The notes beneath the pieces were generated by a model that searched no databases, had not been told where the DNA came from, and saw only the letters and a program-made list of their open reading frames with translations. This document shows, piece by piece, positions 1 through 8,819 of a stretch of DNA of 64,000 nucleotides. Made by a program: the position numbers and the translations under genes. Source of the DNA: Gammaproteobacteria bacterium MOLA455 (GTDB lineage Bacteria; Pseudomonadota; Gammaproteobacteria; Pseudomonadales; Porticoccaceae); the NCBI GenBank assembly GCA_000511875.1, contig AZIN01000001.1, forward strand, positions 1,371,332 through 1,435,331, in the 5' to 3' direction. Positions within the stretch are counted from its first letter, which is position 1. The number at the start of each line of letters is the position of its first letter.

Positions 1-996
1 GACCACTCCCAGTGAGCCTGGGCGGAACAAGTTTTCAAAAGTGCGCCGCGCAGCGACATGAGAATCTCTCGTTCCTCCCAGCTCTGCATAGTAACGTTCG
101 ACCAGCTGAACACCGTGCGACATCGCCCTCGCCGAAATTAAAAAGGGAATAACCAGACCCAGCGGATCGAGGTTGTAACCAAACAGCGAAATAATCCCAA
201 TGCCCCAGATAGTAGACACCAACACCCCAGCCAACGGCACCAACACGCCATACCATGAACGAAAATGAAAGATCAGCAGCGCGACCATAATGAGCGCAGT
301 AAAGACCAATATCTGAAAAATTTGGTCTTTGTAATGGTAGGCCCAGCCAACCAGAACCGGCTGACCAGTGGCATAGATATTGACTCCTTCGCGAGCGTAA
401 TCTGCACGCAACTGCTGCAGCTGCACAAAGGTCTTTTCATAATCGAGCGCTCCCTCATTGAGCTGCGCCTTAATTAACGCAGTCTTCATATCGGAAGAGA
501 TTAAAGGACCATAGACCTGTGGATTAGCGACAACTGCTTTGCTCAGTTCAGCCAAGGCCTCCTCACTCATTGGCGGGTCTTGGGGCTTGTAGTAAGGATC
601 CGAGACGATATTGCCCATTTCAGTGAGCCACACCTTTCGGGTAGTGCGGTGAGTAAAACTGGAGACTAGGTTATGGTTAACGCCAGGTAGACTATCCACT
701 GCCTGTGTCACCCGGTGTATCAGATCTAGTGTCTCATTGGAAAATATATTGCCCTCTTTCACTTCAACACCCACCAAAATCACATTGGCTCCGCCAAAGT
801 TATCTTTAATTTCATTGTGAAGCTCGATATAGGGATGTTCTTGCGGCAGCAAGTCAGCAAAATCTGAGTACATCTTCAAACCAGGTATCTGCCATGCAAA
901 AAATACGGTTGCAGCAAAAATCGCCATCAACACTAATTTAGGCTTGGCAAACAAGCTTATTTCCAGGCGATGAAAAAAATTGGATATCACAGACAT
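1..996 (-). CDS. RND/MMPL-family transporter, C-terminus cut by window edge
   Basis: The minus-strand frame is open from an ATG at 996 to base 1, giving 332 residues with no stop, so only the N-terminal part is present. It starts with a membrane segment near residues 21-40. A periplasmic loop of about 190 residues follows, with the DFADLLPQEHP motif typical of MMPL/HAE-type exporters. At least three more membrane segments lie near residues 226-245, 249-272 and 279-298. The family exports hydrophobic compounds by proton antiport. It sits 28 bp downstream of the YCF48-like lipoprotein gene on the same strand, so the two are probably cotranscribed. Similar RND plus YCF48 plus DUF1329 sets accompany hydrophobic-substrate catabolism in other proteobacteria. 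The substrate cannot be told from sequence. Confidence 0.85.
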   Translation of the reverse strand, partial: MSVISNFFHRLEISLFAKPKLVLMAIFAATVFFAWQIPGLKMYSDFADLLPQEHPYIELHNEIKDNFGGANVILVGVEVKEGNIFSNETLDLIHRVTQAVDSLPGVNHNLVSSFTHRTTRKVWLTEMGNIVSDPYYKPQDPPMSEEALAELSKAVVANPQVYGPLISSDMKTALIKAQLNEGALDYEKTFVQLQQLRADYAREGVNIYATGQPVLVGWAYHYKDQIFQILVFTALIMVALLIFHFRSWYGVLVPLAGVLVSTIWGIGIISLFGYNLDPLGLVIPFLISARAMSHGVQLVERYYAELGGTRDSHVAARRTFENLFRPGSLGVV

Positions 997-1024
997 TTAT
1001 CGTTTTTCCTTATCCATAGAGTAC

Positions 1025-2077
1025 TTAGAATGAAGTCTGAAGCGACAGGGGCAGCAATACACCCCAACCACCGACGATGAGCGCTCGCTGGTGATCTAGA
1101 GCAACCCCAGCCCGAAAATAGGTAGGGATACCAGGGGTTTCAACTTTCAGCCAAGTCTCAGACGACCATTGCAAGACAACACCCTGATCACCCGTGGCAA
1201 TAAGCTGGTCACCCACCATCAAGAAGTTGTAGATCGGAGATTCTGTGGGGGTATCAGTTCGCTCCCAGCTCTCTCCGCCGTTGCTGGATCGCATAATCAC
1301 GCCTTGCAAACCTCCCACCCAACCACTTCCCGCGGAATCAAAGTAAACTGCCAGGGGGTAAAACTCATCGCCGATCGGATCAACAACAGTCCACGTCTCG
1401 CCACCATCCTCAGTGTTGGCCAGCAAGCCAAACTCGCCGGCCACATAGCCCTGCTCGGCATTAGAGAAGGTGATGGCGGTTAACATTGCATCTTCATCCA
1501 AACTGGTAACAGTCCACTCTTGTTCGGCAGCAACGCTGTGGAGCAGAGTCGAGAAACTACCCACCACCCATAACTCGTTATTCTGGGTACATTCAATATC
1601 TTGGACATCTTCTTCTGTGGGCAAGGAATAAGTTTGCCAAGAATCGCCCTGATCGCGGGAATGCCAGACATCCGCCTGGTAGGATAAAGCCACCAGTGAA
1701 CCATCACCGCATACAGCGCTACTGATAAAGTCAGGGTGGTCATCAGCAACACCAAGCTGGTCACGTTGCCATAACTCACCCTCTGCGGGCCGTCTCAACA
1801 GCAGGCCATCATTACCCAGCATGATCAAAGTCTCACCCACCTGCTCCAAAACCATAAGTTGGTCAGTACGACGGATAGGCTGGTTGAGAGTCTGCTCAAC
1901 GCCCGAGAGATTTAAACGCGCCTCACAGGCGCAGAGGAGGCCAGCCATGGCGAGAATCGCTACATTAGAGTAACCTCGTTTCTGACCAAACTTCCTGTGC
2001 AGGCCCTTCGGTTTTGGCTGACCAGCAATATGGTCTTGAGTATCAGATACACTGATTATGAATGGAACACCGTTCAC
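1025..2077 (-). CDS. YCF48/BNR-repeat beta-propeller lipoprotein
   Basis: This 350-residue protein contains repeated BNR/Asp-box-like motifs (for example DQGDSWQTY, DGGETWTVV and NGGESWERT). These are characteristic of the YCF48-like beta-propeller, a photosystem II assembly factor relative common in heterotrophic proteobacteria. After a long basic N-terminal stretch there is a hydrophobic segment near residues 38-50 ending in a lipobox-like LCAC with Cys51, suggesting lipid anchoring. The GTG start at 2077 is chosen because a GGGGGAG ribosome site lies 6 nt upstream. A shorter start nearer the signal segment is possible. It lies directly upstream of the MMPL transporter gene and may be its periplasmic partner; its molecular role is not known. 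Confidence 0.75.
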   Translation of the reverse strand: MNGVPFIISVSDTQDHIAGQPKPKGLHRKFGQKRGYSNVAILAMAGLLCACEARLNLSGVEQTLNQPIRRTDQLMVLEQVGETLIMLGNDGLLLRRPAEGELWQRDQLGVADDHPDFISSAVCGDGSLVALSYQADVWHSRDQGDSWQTYSLPTEEDVQDIECTQNNELWVVGSFSTLLHSVAAEQEWTVTSLDEDAMLTAITFSNAEQGYVAGEFGLLANTEDGGETWTVVDPIGDEFYPLAVYFDSAGSGWVGGLQGVIMRSSNGGESWERTDTPTESPIYNFLMVGDQLIATGDQGVVLQWSSETWLKVETPGIPTYFRAGVALDHQRALIVGGWGVLLPLSLQTSF

Positions 2078-2604
2078 TAAAACTCCCCCACTTGATTAGT
2101 CTTGCTCAATAGCCTGCGATCTTCTGACCAGCTGTTACCTCAACTCGTCGACCGTCATATCTAAACGTGGCACTTTTTTACAGAGCATGTGGTAGAGGCA
2201 ATCCAAAATCCGTGCCAACAATCTCAACCTAGAAAAATACTATCCATAACCGATTGTTTCTTATCAGGTTTTATATGGTCACGTCATTACCGTGCACAGT
2301 TTTAAGGATCTTGCGTAAATTATCGCGCGGCGAATAAATTTACCATTTGATAAACCCCGGGTTAATCTATCCCATCGTTTACCCCTTCCGCATCTCACAA
2401 CCAAGGTTTGATCAAGTCTCACAAATGCATCAAATAACAAGATGTATTTGGTTCAAAAAAGACCTGGCTTTTCGCCTCACCGAATGACTTTTAGTCTTTA
2501 TAAACAGGGACATAAGCACAGGAGATATCAGCAAGCCAGTGCGAAAAAAGTCCGCAGAACGTCAGCGCCAACCTAGAGATCGACGGGCGCTAGAGCCATC
2601 TTTT

Positions 2605-2620
2605 TTAATCAACTCATCAA
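2605..2620 (+). promoter_or_regulatory. Putative XylR/DmpR-type upstream activating site (distal)
   Basis: The sequence TTAATCAACTCATCAA matches the palindromic XylR/DmpR UAS pattern TTGATCAATTGATCAA at 13 of 16 positions. It lies about 180 bp upstream of the predicted start of transcription and 40 bp (about four helical turns) from the second site. Binding is inferred, not shown. Confidence 0.5.
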
Positions 2621-2644
2621 CAACATTAGCGGTGAAATCCATAT

Positions 2645-2661
2645 TTGATCAATTGATGCAA
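2645..2661 (+). promoter_or_regulatory. Putative XylR/DmpR-type upstream activating site (proximal)
   Basis: The sequence TTGATCAATTGATGCAA keeps TTGATCAATTGAT exactly as in the XylR/DmpR UAS, with one extra base in the last half. It is centred about 140 bp upstream of the predicted start of transcription, a normal distance for sigma54 activators acting by looping. Confidence 0.6.
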
Positions 2662-2767
2662 GAAAGGGTTCGCTGCCTCCACCCCTAGCCAATCCCGTTC
2701 GTGGAAGCAGAGCCCCAACCACAAAAAAATTCTTTAAAATCAACAGCATGACCAAATAAATAAGTTT

Positions 2768-2782
2768 TGGCACAGTGTTTGC
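2768..2782 (+). promoter_or_regulatory. Sigma54 (-24/-12) promoter of the dmp operon
   Basis: TGGCAC, five bases, then TTGC gives the sigma54 consensus with the invariant GG and GC ten bases apart. Transcription should start near 2794, leaving a leader of about 48 nt before dmpK. Phenol and toluene pathways of this kind are classically driven by sigma54 with an effector-sensing activator (DmpR, XylR, MopR). No such activator is encoded in this window. Confidence 0.8.
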
Positions 2783-2841
2783 TTTATTGACTAAAAAGGA
2801 CGTCTAAAAGTCCAACTCACTAAAGCGACAGAGGGGAGCTC

Positions 2842-3102
2842 ATGCAAAGTTTTGAGGTGGGAGATAAAAAAAAGTACGTACGTATTCGCAACATTATTCG
2901 GGATCAGTTTGTGGAATTTGATTTCGCTATTGATGACCCTGGCCTTTATGTTGAGCTGATACTGACGAAAGTTGCATTTGATGAATTCTGCATCGCTAAC
3001 CGAGTGATCGAGATGACTCCTGAGCAGTGTCAGCTGGTTGATGAAGACGCTGAAAAATGGCGCTACGGAACCGACACCCTCGCAGCCAAACACAATAGAT
3101 GA
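2842..3102 (+). CDS. dmpK: Phenol hydroxylase assembly/auxiliary subunit (DmpK-like)
   Basis: This 86-residue protein resembles the small DmpK/PhhK/PoxA subunit that begins multicomponent phenol hydroxylase operons. Its internal LILTKVAFDEF segment is typical. DmpK is not needed for in vitro turnover but is thought to help assemble the active oxygenase, possibly in iron loading. The ATG is preceded by AGGGGAG. It is the first gene behind the sigma54 promoter and lies 72 bp before dmpL. The family is short and weakly conserved, so the call leans partly on position. Confidence 0.85.
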   Translation: MQSFEVGDKKKYVRIRNIIRDQFVEFDFAIDDPGLYVELILTKVAFDEFCIANRVIEMTPEQCQLVDEDAEKWRYGTDTLAAKHNR

Positions 3103-3174
3103 ATTAACGATTAGCCATGGCCTCGACGCGCTATTGGCTGCTAAAGCAACCACTATATTAAGAACGGGTACGCA

Positions 3175-4161
3175 ATGACTATTGAAATAAAAACTTCGAC
3201 GTTGAAGCCTATTAGAAACACCTATGCACACATCGAACGCCGATTCGGTGACAAGCCTGCAACGCGATACCAAGAGGCCACTTACGACGTGCATTCAACG
3301 CACAACTTCCACTATAAGCCGTTATGGGATCAAGATCGTGAAATCAATGATCCATCTAGAACTGCAGTGGTTATGCGTGATTGGTATGACCTCAAAGACC
3401 CTCGACAATTTTACTATGGCCCCTACGTTCAGAACCGCTCAAAGATGCAAGAGAATGCTGAAAACAACTTCAAGTTTTTTGAGAAACGTGGACTTGGAGA
3501 GAGCCTTGACAGTAGTTTGCGAGAAAAGATTATCGAACTAGTTATCCCCATGCGCCATGCCGAGGTGGCTGCCAACTTGAACAATATGTATGGCACGGCA
3601 CATGGTACAGGAACTGCGGTGACGCAGGCGCTCATTTATGAGGCAATGGATCGATTTGGTAACGCACAATACTTCTCAAAAATAGGACTGGCCCTCGACG
3701 GTAATACAGGTGATTCACTAGCTACGGCTAAAGAGCACTGGATGAGTAATCCTGCCTGGCAGGGAGTGAGAGCCTACTGTGAAAAAACGCTAACGATAAA
3801 GGACTGGTTTGAGGCCTTTATTGCGCAAGACATAGTCTTAGATACGTTAATCAACGACCTTTACTACCGTCAATTCGATGAATGGCTTACCCAAAATAAT
3901 GGCCGCGACTTACTCTTGCTAATGGAGTTCATGCAGGATCGTGCCAAGGATTCGCAGCGCTGGTCAGACTCAGTTCTCAAAGTGGTAGTCTCAGAGAGTG
4001 AGCACAACGCCAATCAGGTTCTGGCGTGGATCAGTACCTGGCGTATTCGCGCTCAAGAAGCGCTTGAACCGCTTGCCAGTGCTTTGCTTGGCGATAAAGC
4101 CCTAGCCGACGCCTTTGCTGTGCTCGAGAAACGTCTGACCAAAGTCGGTCTGAACTGCTAG
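3175..4161 (+). CDS. dmpL: Phenol hydroxylase beta subunit (P1, DmpL)
   Basis: This 328-residue protein is the non-catalytic oxygenase subunit of the diiron phenol hydroxylase, a bacterial multicomponent monooxygenase. It has the family's ferritin-like helical sequence, including the MRHAEVAANLNNMYGTAHG stretch near residues 127-145 and SQRWSDSVLKV near 261-271. It lacks the diiron Glu/His ligand set. It would pack with DmpN and DmpO into the (LNO)2 hydroxylase that converts phenol to catechol. It lies between dmpK and dmpM in canonical order, and its length is normal for the family. Confidence 0.93.
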   Translation: MTIEIKTSTLKPIRNTYAHIERRFGDKPATRYQEATYDVHSTHNFHYKPLWDQDREINDPSRTAVVMRDWYDLKDPRQFYYGPYVQNRSKMQENAENNFKFFEKRGLGESLDSSLREKIIELVIPMRHAEVAANLNNMYGTAHGTGTAVTQALIYEAMDRFGNAQYFSKIGLALDGNTGDSLATAKEHWMSNPAWQGVRAYCEKTLTIKDWFEAFIAQDIVLDTLINDLYYRQFDEWLTQNNGRDLLLLMEFMQDRAKDSQRWSDSVLKVVVSESEHNANQVLAWISTWRIRAQEALEPLASALLGDKALADAFAVLEKRLTKVGLNC

Positions 4162-4185
4162 TTATTGGATTAACGGAGATTACCT

Positions 4186-4455
4186 ATGTCACGAGTACAA
4201 ATTGCTTTTCAGGATAACGACGAGTCGCGCTATATCGTTGCCGCGATCGAGCAAGACAACGCGACCGCAGTGGTGCATTACGAGCCAGCAATGATCCGAG
4301 TAGAGAACGAAGGGTCGCTGATCATCAAACGTGACACCGTTTCAGAACAGATAGGAATGGAGTGGGATGTGCAGGCACTGCACATCAACCTGATAACGCT
4401 CACCGGTCATATTGACGAAGACGATGACTATTTCAAGATCATGTGGAATAACTAA
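4186..4455 (+). CDS. dmpM: Phenol hydroxylase coupling/regulatory protein (P2, DmpM)
   Basis: This 89-residue protein is the cofactor-free effector of the MmoB/DmpM family. It binds the oxygenase and tunes access of electrons and substrate to the diiron centre. The central GSLIIKRDTVSEQIG segment (about residues 43-57) and acidic C-terminus ending in YFKIMWNN fit the family. A GGAG ribosome site precedes the ATG. It sits 24 bp after dmpL and 31 bp before dmpN, in canonical order. Confidence 0.93.
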   Translation: MSRVQIAFQDNDESRYIVAAIEQDNATAVVHYEPAMIRVENEGSLIIKRDTVSEQIGMEWDVQALHINLITLTGHIDEDDDYFKIMWNN

Positions 4456-4486
4456 TTGAGATTAAAGTAACCAAAGGAACTAGATA

Positions 4487-5986
4487 ATGTCACCTAAAAA
4501 ACTTAATTTGAAAGACAAATATAAATTACTCACACGCGATCTAGACTGGGAATTCTCTTATGAAGATCGAAAAGAGGCGTTTCCTTACGAAGAGTTTGAA
4601 GGGATAAAAATCACTGACTGGGATAAATGGGAAGACCCTTTCCGTTTAACAATGGAGTCTTACTGGAAGTATCAGGCAGAAAAAGAAAAGAAACTCTACG
4701 CCATATACGATGCGTTTGCTCAGAACAATGGCCAAACCAATGTCACTGATGCACGTTACGTCAATGCCCTCAAACTGTTTTTGACTGGCGTCAGTCCAGG
4801 TGAGCATGCTGCGCACCTAGGCTTTGCCTTCACTGGCCGTCAGATGGGCGGCATTGGAGCGCGCGTTGCAGCACAGATGCAGTCGATTGATGAGCTGCGT
4901 CATATACAGACTCAAATTCACGCGATGAGCCACTACAACAAATTCTTCGATGGCTTCGATGAGTTTAACCACATGCACGACCGTCTTTGGTACTTGTCAG
5001 TCCCTAAATCCTTTTTTGAAGACGCGCGCACCGCTGGCCCATTTGAATTTATGATCGCCATCGGCTTCTCATTTGAATATGTTCTAACCAATCTGCTTTT
5101 TGTTCCATTTATGTCTGGAGCAGCATATAACGGTGATATGGCCACAGTAACCTTTGGCTTCTCTGCTCAATCGGATGAGGCTCGGCATATGACGCTAGGG
5201 CTTGAGATTATTAAATTTCTTCTCGAGCAGCATGAAGATAATTTGCCCATCGTTCAGAAGTGGCTCGATAAGTGGTTGTGGCGTGGCTATCGCCTACTGA
5301 CATTGGTGGCGATGATGATGGATTACATGCTGCCGCAGAAGGTCATGTCTTGGCAAGAAGCCTGGGAGCTCTACTTCGAAGATGCTGGCGGTGCTCTGTT
5401 CAAAGACCTGGAGCGCTACGGCATCAAAATGCCCGACTACACCGATACTATCAAGCAAGAAAAAGAACACCTCAGTCATCAGGCATGGTGGATTTTCTAT
5501 CAGTACACTCATGCTGCTGCATTCCACACCTGGACACCCTCTGCAGAAGAGATGGATTGGCTCAGCGAAAAGTATCCTGACACGTTCGATAAGTACTACC
5601 GACCGCGCTGGGAGCTGGCTGCAGAAATGGAAGCTAAAGGAGAGCGTTTCTATACCACCGGGCTTCCCCAACTTTGCCAGACTTGTCAAATACCCATGGC
5701 ATTCACGGAAATGAGCGATCCCACTCAAGTGGTTTATCGCGAGAGCATTTACAACGATGAGCGCTTCCACTTCTGCTCAGATCCATGCAAGAGCATCTTT
5801 GACAACGAGCCTGAAAAGTATGTCAACGCCTGGCTGCCCGTCCATCAAATTCTTCAAGGAAACTGCGGTGGTGGTGGACTCGACAAAGTCATTGAGTACT
5901 ACCACTTAGAAGATGGTGTTGCCAACTTAGACTTTGAAGGTTCGCCAGATGCAGAACGCTGGAAGGATTGGAAAGGTGTGGCGTAA
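4487..5986 (+). CDS. dmpN: Phenol hydroxylase alpha subunit (P3, DmpN), diiron oxygenase
   Basis: This 499-residue catalytic subunit inserts one oxygen atom into phenol to give catechol. The carboxylate-bridged diiron ligands are visible: Glu106 (PGEHAAH), Glu136 and His139 (DELRH), Glu197 (SFEY), and Glu231 and His234 (DEARH). A YHS-type zinc domain lies near residues 390-440 (CQTCQIP, then HFCSDPCKSIF), as in DmpN and TmoA. Length and motifs match phenol hydroxylases more closely than toluene 4-monooxygenases. Electrons should come from DmpP. It is the best single marker that this operon attacks phenol or methylphenols. Confidence 0.96.
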   Translation: MSPKKLNLKDKYKLLTRDLDWEFSYEDRKEAFPYEEFEGIKITDWDKWEDPFRLTMESYWKYQAEKEKKLYAIYDAFAQNNGQTNVTDARYVNALKLFLTGVSPGEHAAHLGFAFTGRQMGGIGARVAAQMQSIDELRHIQTQIHAMSHYNKFFDGFDEFNHMHDRLWYLSVPKSFFEDARTAGPFEFMIAIGFSFEYVLTNLLFVPFMSGAAYNGDMATVTFGFSAQSDEARHMTLGLEIIKFLLEQHEDNLPIVQKWLDKWLWRGYRLLTLVAMMMDYMLPQKVMSWQEAWELYFEDAGGALFKDLERYGIKMPDYTDTIKQEKEHLSHQAWWIFYQYTHAAAFHTWTPSAEEMDWLSEKYPDTFDKYYRPRWELAAEMEAKGERFYTTGLPQLCQTCQIPMAFTEMSDPTQVVYRESIYNDERFHFCSDPCKSIFDNEPEKYVNAWLPVHQILQGNCGGGGLDKVIEYYHLEDGVANLDFEGSPDAERWKDWKGVA

Positions 5987-6039
5987 GCACTAATTAAACC
6001 GGGGTGTCGATTAGGCGCCCCAATACTTGAGTATATTTT

Positions 6040-6402
6040 ATGACAATAAGAGCATTACGTGATGACTATCACGGTGAATTTAAAGACTCTCTTGAGAAAT
6101 TTGGCGGCCTCCAATTGGTCTATTTAGGCTGGGATAAACATCAAATGTTTTGCTCCTCTCGAGCATATCCGCTACCGCCGGAGATGCGCTTTCAGGAGTT
6201 ACTCGACAATGTAATGCCCGAGGCTTTTGGACAGCATCCAGAGTTTACTCAAATTAACTGGAATAGAGCCCAGTGGATACTCGACAACAGCGTATTCGAA
6301 CCTGATCACAGCAAAACCCTGACTGAGATGGGTATTGGTCACAAGTCCCTGCTGAGACTCGTCACACCAGAATTAACTGGCTACAAAGGCGCAGATATCT
6401 AA
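6040..6402 (+). CDS. dmpO: Phenol hydroxylase gamma subunit (P4, DmpO)
   Basis: This 120-residue protein matches the small third subunit of the phenol hydroxylase oxygenase. Features are the early PLPPEMRFQELLDN-like region near residues 45-60 and a conserved C-terminus. It completes the hydroxylase with DmpL and DmpN. It lies 53 bp after dmpN and 9 bp before dmpP. It has no catalytic motif, and the family is recognised mainly by overall sequence and place. Confidence 0.9.
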   Translation: MTIRALRDDYHGEFKDSLEKFGGLQLVYLGWDKHQMFCSSRAYPLPPEMRFQELLDNVMPEAFGQHPEFTQINWNRAQWILDNSVFEPDHSKTLTEMGIGHKSLLRLVTPELTGYKGADI

Positions 6403-6411
6403 GGAATCATC

Positions 6412-7473
6412 ATGAGTTATCAAGTCACTATTGAGCCAACTGGCGATATTATTGAAGTGGAAGAGGGCCAGACAATCCTCAATGCCGCTCTTCGCCAGGG
6501 TGTCTGGCTCCCTTTCGCCTGCGGACATGGCACCTGTGCTACCTGCAAGTGTCAGCTCGTTGAAGGCGAAGCAGACCAAGGGGAGGCATCACCTTTCGCA
6601 CTCTTAGATACAGAACGCGACGACGGCAAGATCCTTGCCTGCTGTGCTATACCTGAATCGGACCTAGTGATCGAAGCAGAAATTGATGTCGACCCAGACT
6701 TTGCCGGTCATCTGGTTGAAGATTACACCGCAACTGTCAGCGCGATCGAAACCCTTTCGCCGACTATCAAAGGGCTAACTCTCGCCTTAGATCGAGACAT
6801 GACTTTTCAGGCGGGGCAGTACATTAATTTGCAACTACCAGGTATCGAGGGAACCCGAGCATTTTCTATAGCCAACGCTCCTAGCAATCCAGGGCAGATC
6901 GAACTGCATATTCGCGAGATTCCCGATGGCGCGGCGACAGGCTATATCCACCACAAACTTAAGGTGGGCGATAACATCGAGTTTTCTGGGCCCTATGGGC
7001 AATTCTTTGTTCGCAAGTCAGACCCTAAAGACGTGTTGTTTATTGCTGGAGGTTCAGGTCTGTCATCACCAGAGTCCATGATTCTAGACTTGTTAGAGAG
7101 CGGTGACGAACGCCAGATCACTTTATTTCAAGGCGCGCGCAACGGTTCTGAGTTATACCACCGCGAGCGCTTCGAGCAGCTCACTGAGCACCACAGTAAC
7201 TTTACCTATGTACCAGCACTAAACGAGCCTACCGAAGAGGAAAACTGGCAAGGGTTCATCGGTTTCGTGCATGAAGCCGCAGCGGCGCATTTTCAAGGTA
7301 AGTTTGCTGATCACAAAGCCTACCTGTGCGGGCCACCTCTAATGATTGATGCGGCTATCAACGCGCTGATGCAAGGAAGACTGTTCGAGAAAGATATTCA
7401 CATGGAAAAGTTTGTCACCGCGGCTGATGGTGCAAAAGAAGTACAGCGCAGTGCCTTGTTCAAGCGGATATAG
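6412..7473 (+). CDS. dmpP: Phenol hydroxylase reductase (P5, DmpP)
   Basis: This 353-residue NADH-dependent reductase feeds electrons to the diiron oxygenase. The N-terminus is a plant-type [2Fe-2S] ferredoxin with Cys37, Cys42, Cys45 and a final Cys at 77 or 78. It is followed by an FAD domain with the RAFSIANAP motif and an NAD domain with GGSGLSSPESM and the late CGPPLMIDAA motif. This fused layout is standard for DmpP. The gene overlaps nothing but lies only 9 bp after dmpO and 3 bp before dmpQ, implying translational coupling. Confidence 0.95.
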   Translation: MSYQVTIEPTGDIIEVEEGQTILNAALRQGVWLPFACGHGTCATCKCQLVEGEADQGEASPFALLDTERDDGKILACCAIPESDLVIEAEIDVDPDFAGHLVEDYTATVSAIETLSPTIKGLTLALDRDMTFQAGQYINLQLPGIEGTRAFSIANAPSNPGQIELHIREIPDGAATGYIHHKLKVGDNIEFSGPYGQFFVRKSDPKDVLFIAGGSGLSSPESMILDLLESGDERQITLFQGARNGSELYHRERFEQLTEHHSNFTYVPALNEPTEEENWQGFIGFVHEAAAAHFQGKFADHKAYLCGPPLMIDAAINALMQGRLFEKDIHMEKFVTAADGAKEVQRSALFKRI

Positions 7474-7476
7474 GCC

Positions 7477-7764
7477 ATGAGTTCTGCCGTACATACCATC
7501 AGCCTCAGCAACCGTGACAGCCAGTTTCACTGTAACGAACAGCAATCATTGCTTCATGGTGTGGAAAGCCAGCGGATTAAAGCAGTGCAAATAGGGTGTC
7601 GTGGTGGCGGTTGTGGTGTTTGCAAAGTACGCGTGCTCAGCGGCGACTACAGCAGCAAGAAAATGAGCAGAAAGCATGTGTCAGCTGATGAGTTGAATCA
7701 GGGTGTCGGATTGTCATGTCGAATCTTCCCACTCAGCGACATGGTCATTGAAGCGCTGGATTAA
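7477..7764 (+). CDS. dmpQ: XylT/DmpQ-type [2Fe-2S] ferredoxin
   Basis: This 95-residue chloroplast-type ferredoxin has Cys41, Cys46, Cys49 (GCRGGGCGVC) and Cys81. XylT and DmpQ reduce the ferric iron of catechol 2,3-dioxygenase when it is inactivated by 4-methylcatechol or oxygen. The gene lies immediately before the dioxygenase gene, as in other meta pathways. Its presence suggests methylated phenols are natural substrates, which is inference from the family. Confidence 0.92.
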   Translation: MSSAVHTISLSNRDSQFHCNEQQSLLHGVESQRIKAVQIGCRGGGCGVCKVRVLSGDYSSKKMSRKHVSADELNQGVGLSCRIFPLSDMVIEALD

Positions 7765-7805
7765 TCAGATAATTAAAAAGATTTAACCAAGAGAGGATTA
7801 TAAAA

Positions 7806-8729
7806 ATGAAAAAAGGTGTAATGCGCCCCGGACATATTCAAATTCGTGTACTCGACATGGATGCGGCTCTCGGCCACTATTGTGACCTCCTTGGCCTGAT
7901 CGAGGTTGATCGTGACGACCAAGGCCGCGTCTATCTAAAGTGCTGGACCGAAGTCGACAAATTCTCCATCGTTCTGCGTGAGACCGATGAAGCAGGAATG
8001 GATTTTACTGGCTACAAAGTAATTGACGAAAGCACCCTCGAAGCTCTCGAAAATGAACTCAATCAGAAAGGCTATCCCACCACCGAAATTCCTGCTGGCG
8101 AGCTCAATGGTTGCGGCCGTCGGGTCCGCTTTACAGCGCCGACAGGGCATTCCTTCGAGTTGTTTGCGACAAAAGAACAGCCCGGAAAATGGGGTATTAG
8201 CCCGCGCAATCCTGAGGCTTGGCCTCGCGGGTTAAAAGGCATGCGGCCTACCCGCTTTGATCACTGCTTGCTCTATGGCGACGATCTGGAGGGCAATCTA
8301 TCTCTATTCATCGATATACTCGGATTTGATCTCGCAGAGCAAGTTGTTGATCCAGAGGGCAATAAAGCCGCTATATTTTTGACCTGCTCAAGTAAGGCGC
8401 ACGATGTCGCCTTTATCAAACACGACGAAAAAGATAAGTTCCACCATGCGTCTTTCTGGCTGGAAAATTGGCAAGATGTTTTGCGCGCCGCAGACCTTAT
8501 ATCAATGACCGATACGCCAATCGATATTGGACCCACTCGGCACGGGCTCACCCATGGCCAGACAATCTACTTCTTCGATCCATCGGGCAACCGCAATGAG
8601 GTCTTTTGTGGCGGTGACTATCACTACCCGGATCACCCAACTGTTACCTGGGATGCGGAAGAGCTTGGCAAAGCAATCTTCTATCATGATCGCGAGCTCA
8701 ATGAGCGCTTCTTAACAGTGCTTACCTAA
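7806..8729 (+). CDS. dmpB: Catechol 2,3-dioxygenase (meta cleavage)
   Basis: This 307-residue extradiol dioxygenase of the type I vicinal oxygen chelate family opens catechol to 2-hydroxymuconic semialdehyde. The Fe(II) ligands fall at His153, His214 and Glu265, the same numbering as XylE. They lie in FDHCLLY, FHHASFW and NEVFCGG. The two glyoxalase-like domains cover roughly residues 7-120 and 149-275. An AGAGGA ribosome site precedes the ATG. It follows its reactivating ferredoxin and precedes the semialdehyde-processing genes. Confidence 0.97.
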   Translation: MKKGVMRPGHIQIRVLDMDAALGHYCDLLGLIEVDRDDQGRVYLKCWTEVDKFSIVLRETDEAGMDFTGYKVIDESTLEALENELNQKGYPTTEIPAGELNGCGRRVRFTAPTGHSFELFATKEQPGKWGISPRNPEAWPRGLKGMRPTRFDHCLLYGDDLEGNLSLFIDILGFDLAEQVVDPEGNKAAIFLTCSSKAHDVAFIKHDEKDKFHHASFWLENWQDVLRAADLISMTDTPIDIGPTRHGLTHGQTIYFFDPSGNRNEVFCGGDYHYPDHPTVTWDAEELGKAIFYHDRELNERFLTVLT

Positions 8730-8819
8730 ATCCGACTGCTAAATATTTCATCCAGTTGTTGCCAGAGACGCAGCTGGGTGGAATATCCGATCAAATTTAA
8801 TTTATTCAAAGAGTAAAAA

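Larger units (their letters stand above)
2078..2841. other. Regulatory intergenic region between the divergent YCF48 and dmp operons
   Basis: This 764-bp AT-rich stretch holds no convincing gene on either strand. It carries the sigma54 promoter and two XylR/DmpR-like upstream sites listed separately, and a third partial site TTTGATCAAG at 2407-2416. It must also hold the promoter of the leftward YCF48-MMPL genes, which I could not pinpoint. Confidence 0.7.

Noticed and set aside
2407-2416. TTTGATCAAG as a third activator site
   Set aside because: Only half of the pattern is present and it is about 380 bp from the promoter; noted but not called.
2791-3294. Minus-strand frame of 167 codons across dmpK and the dmpL start
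   Set aside because: It is opposite a recognisable dmpK-dmpL pair and the sigma54 promoter and has no family features.
5294-5770. 158-codon minus-strand frame inside dmpN
   Set aside because: It is antisense to a gene with all diiron ligands and shows no motif.
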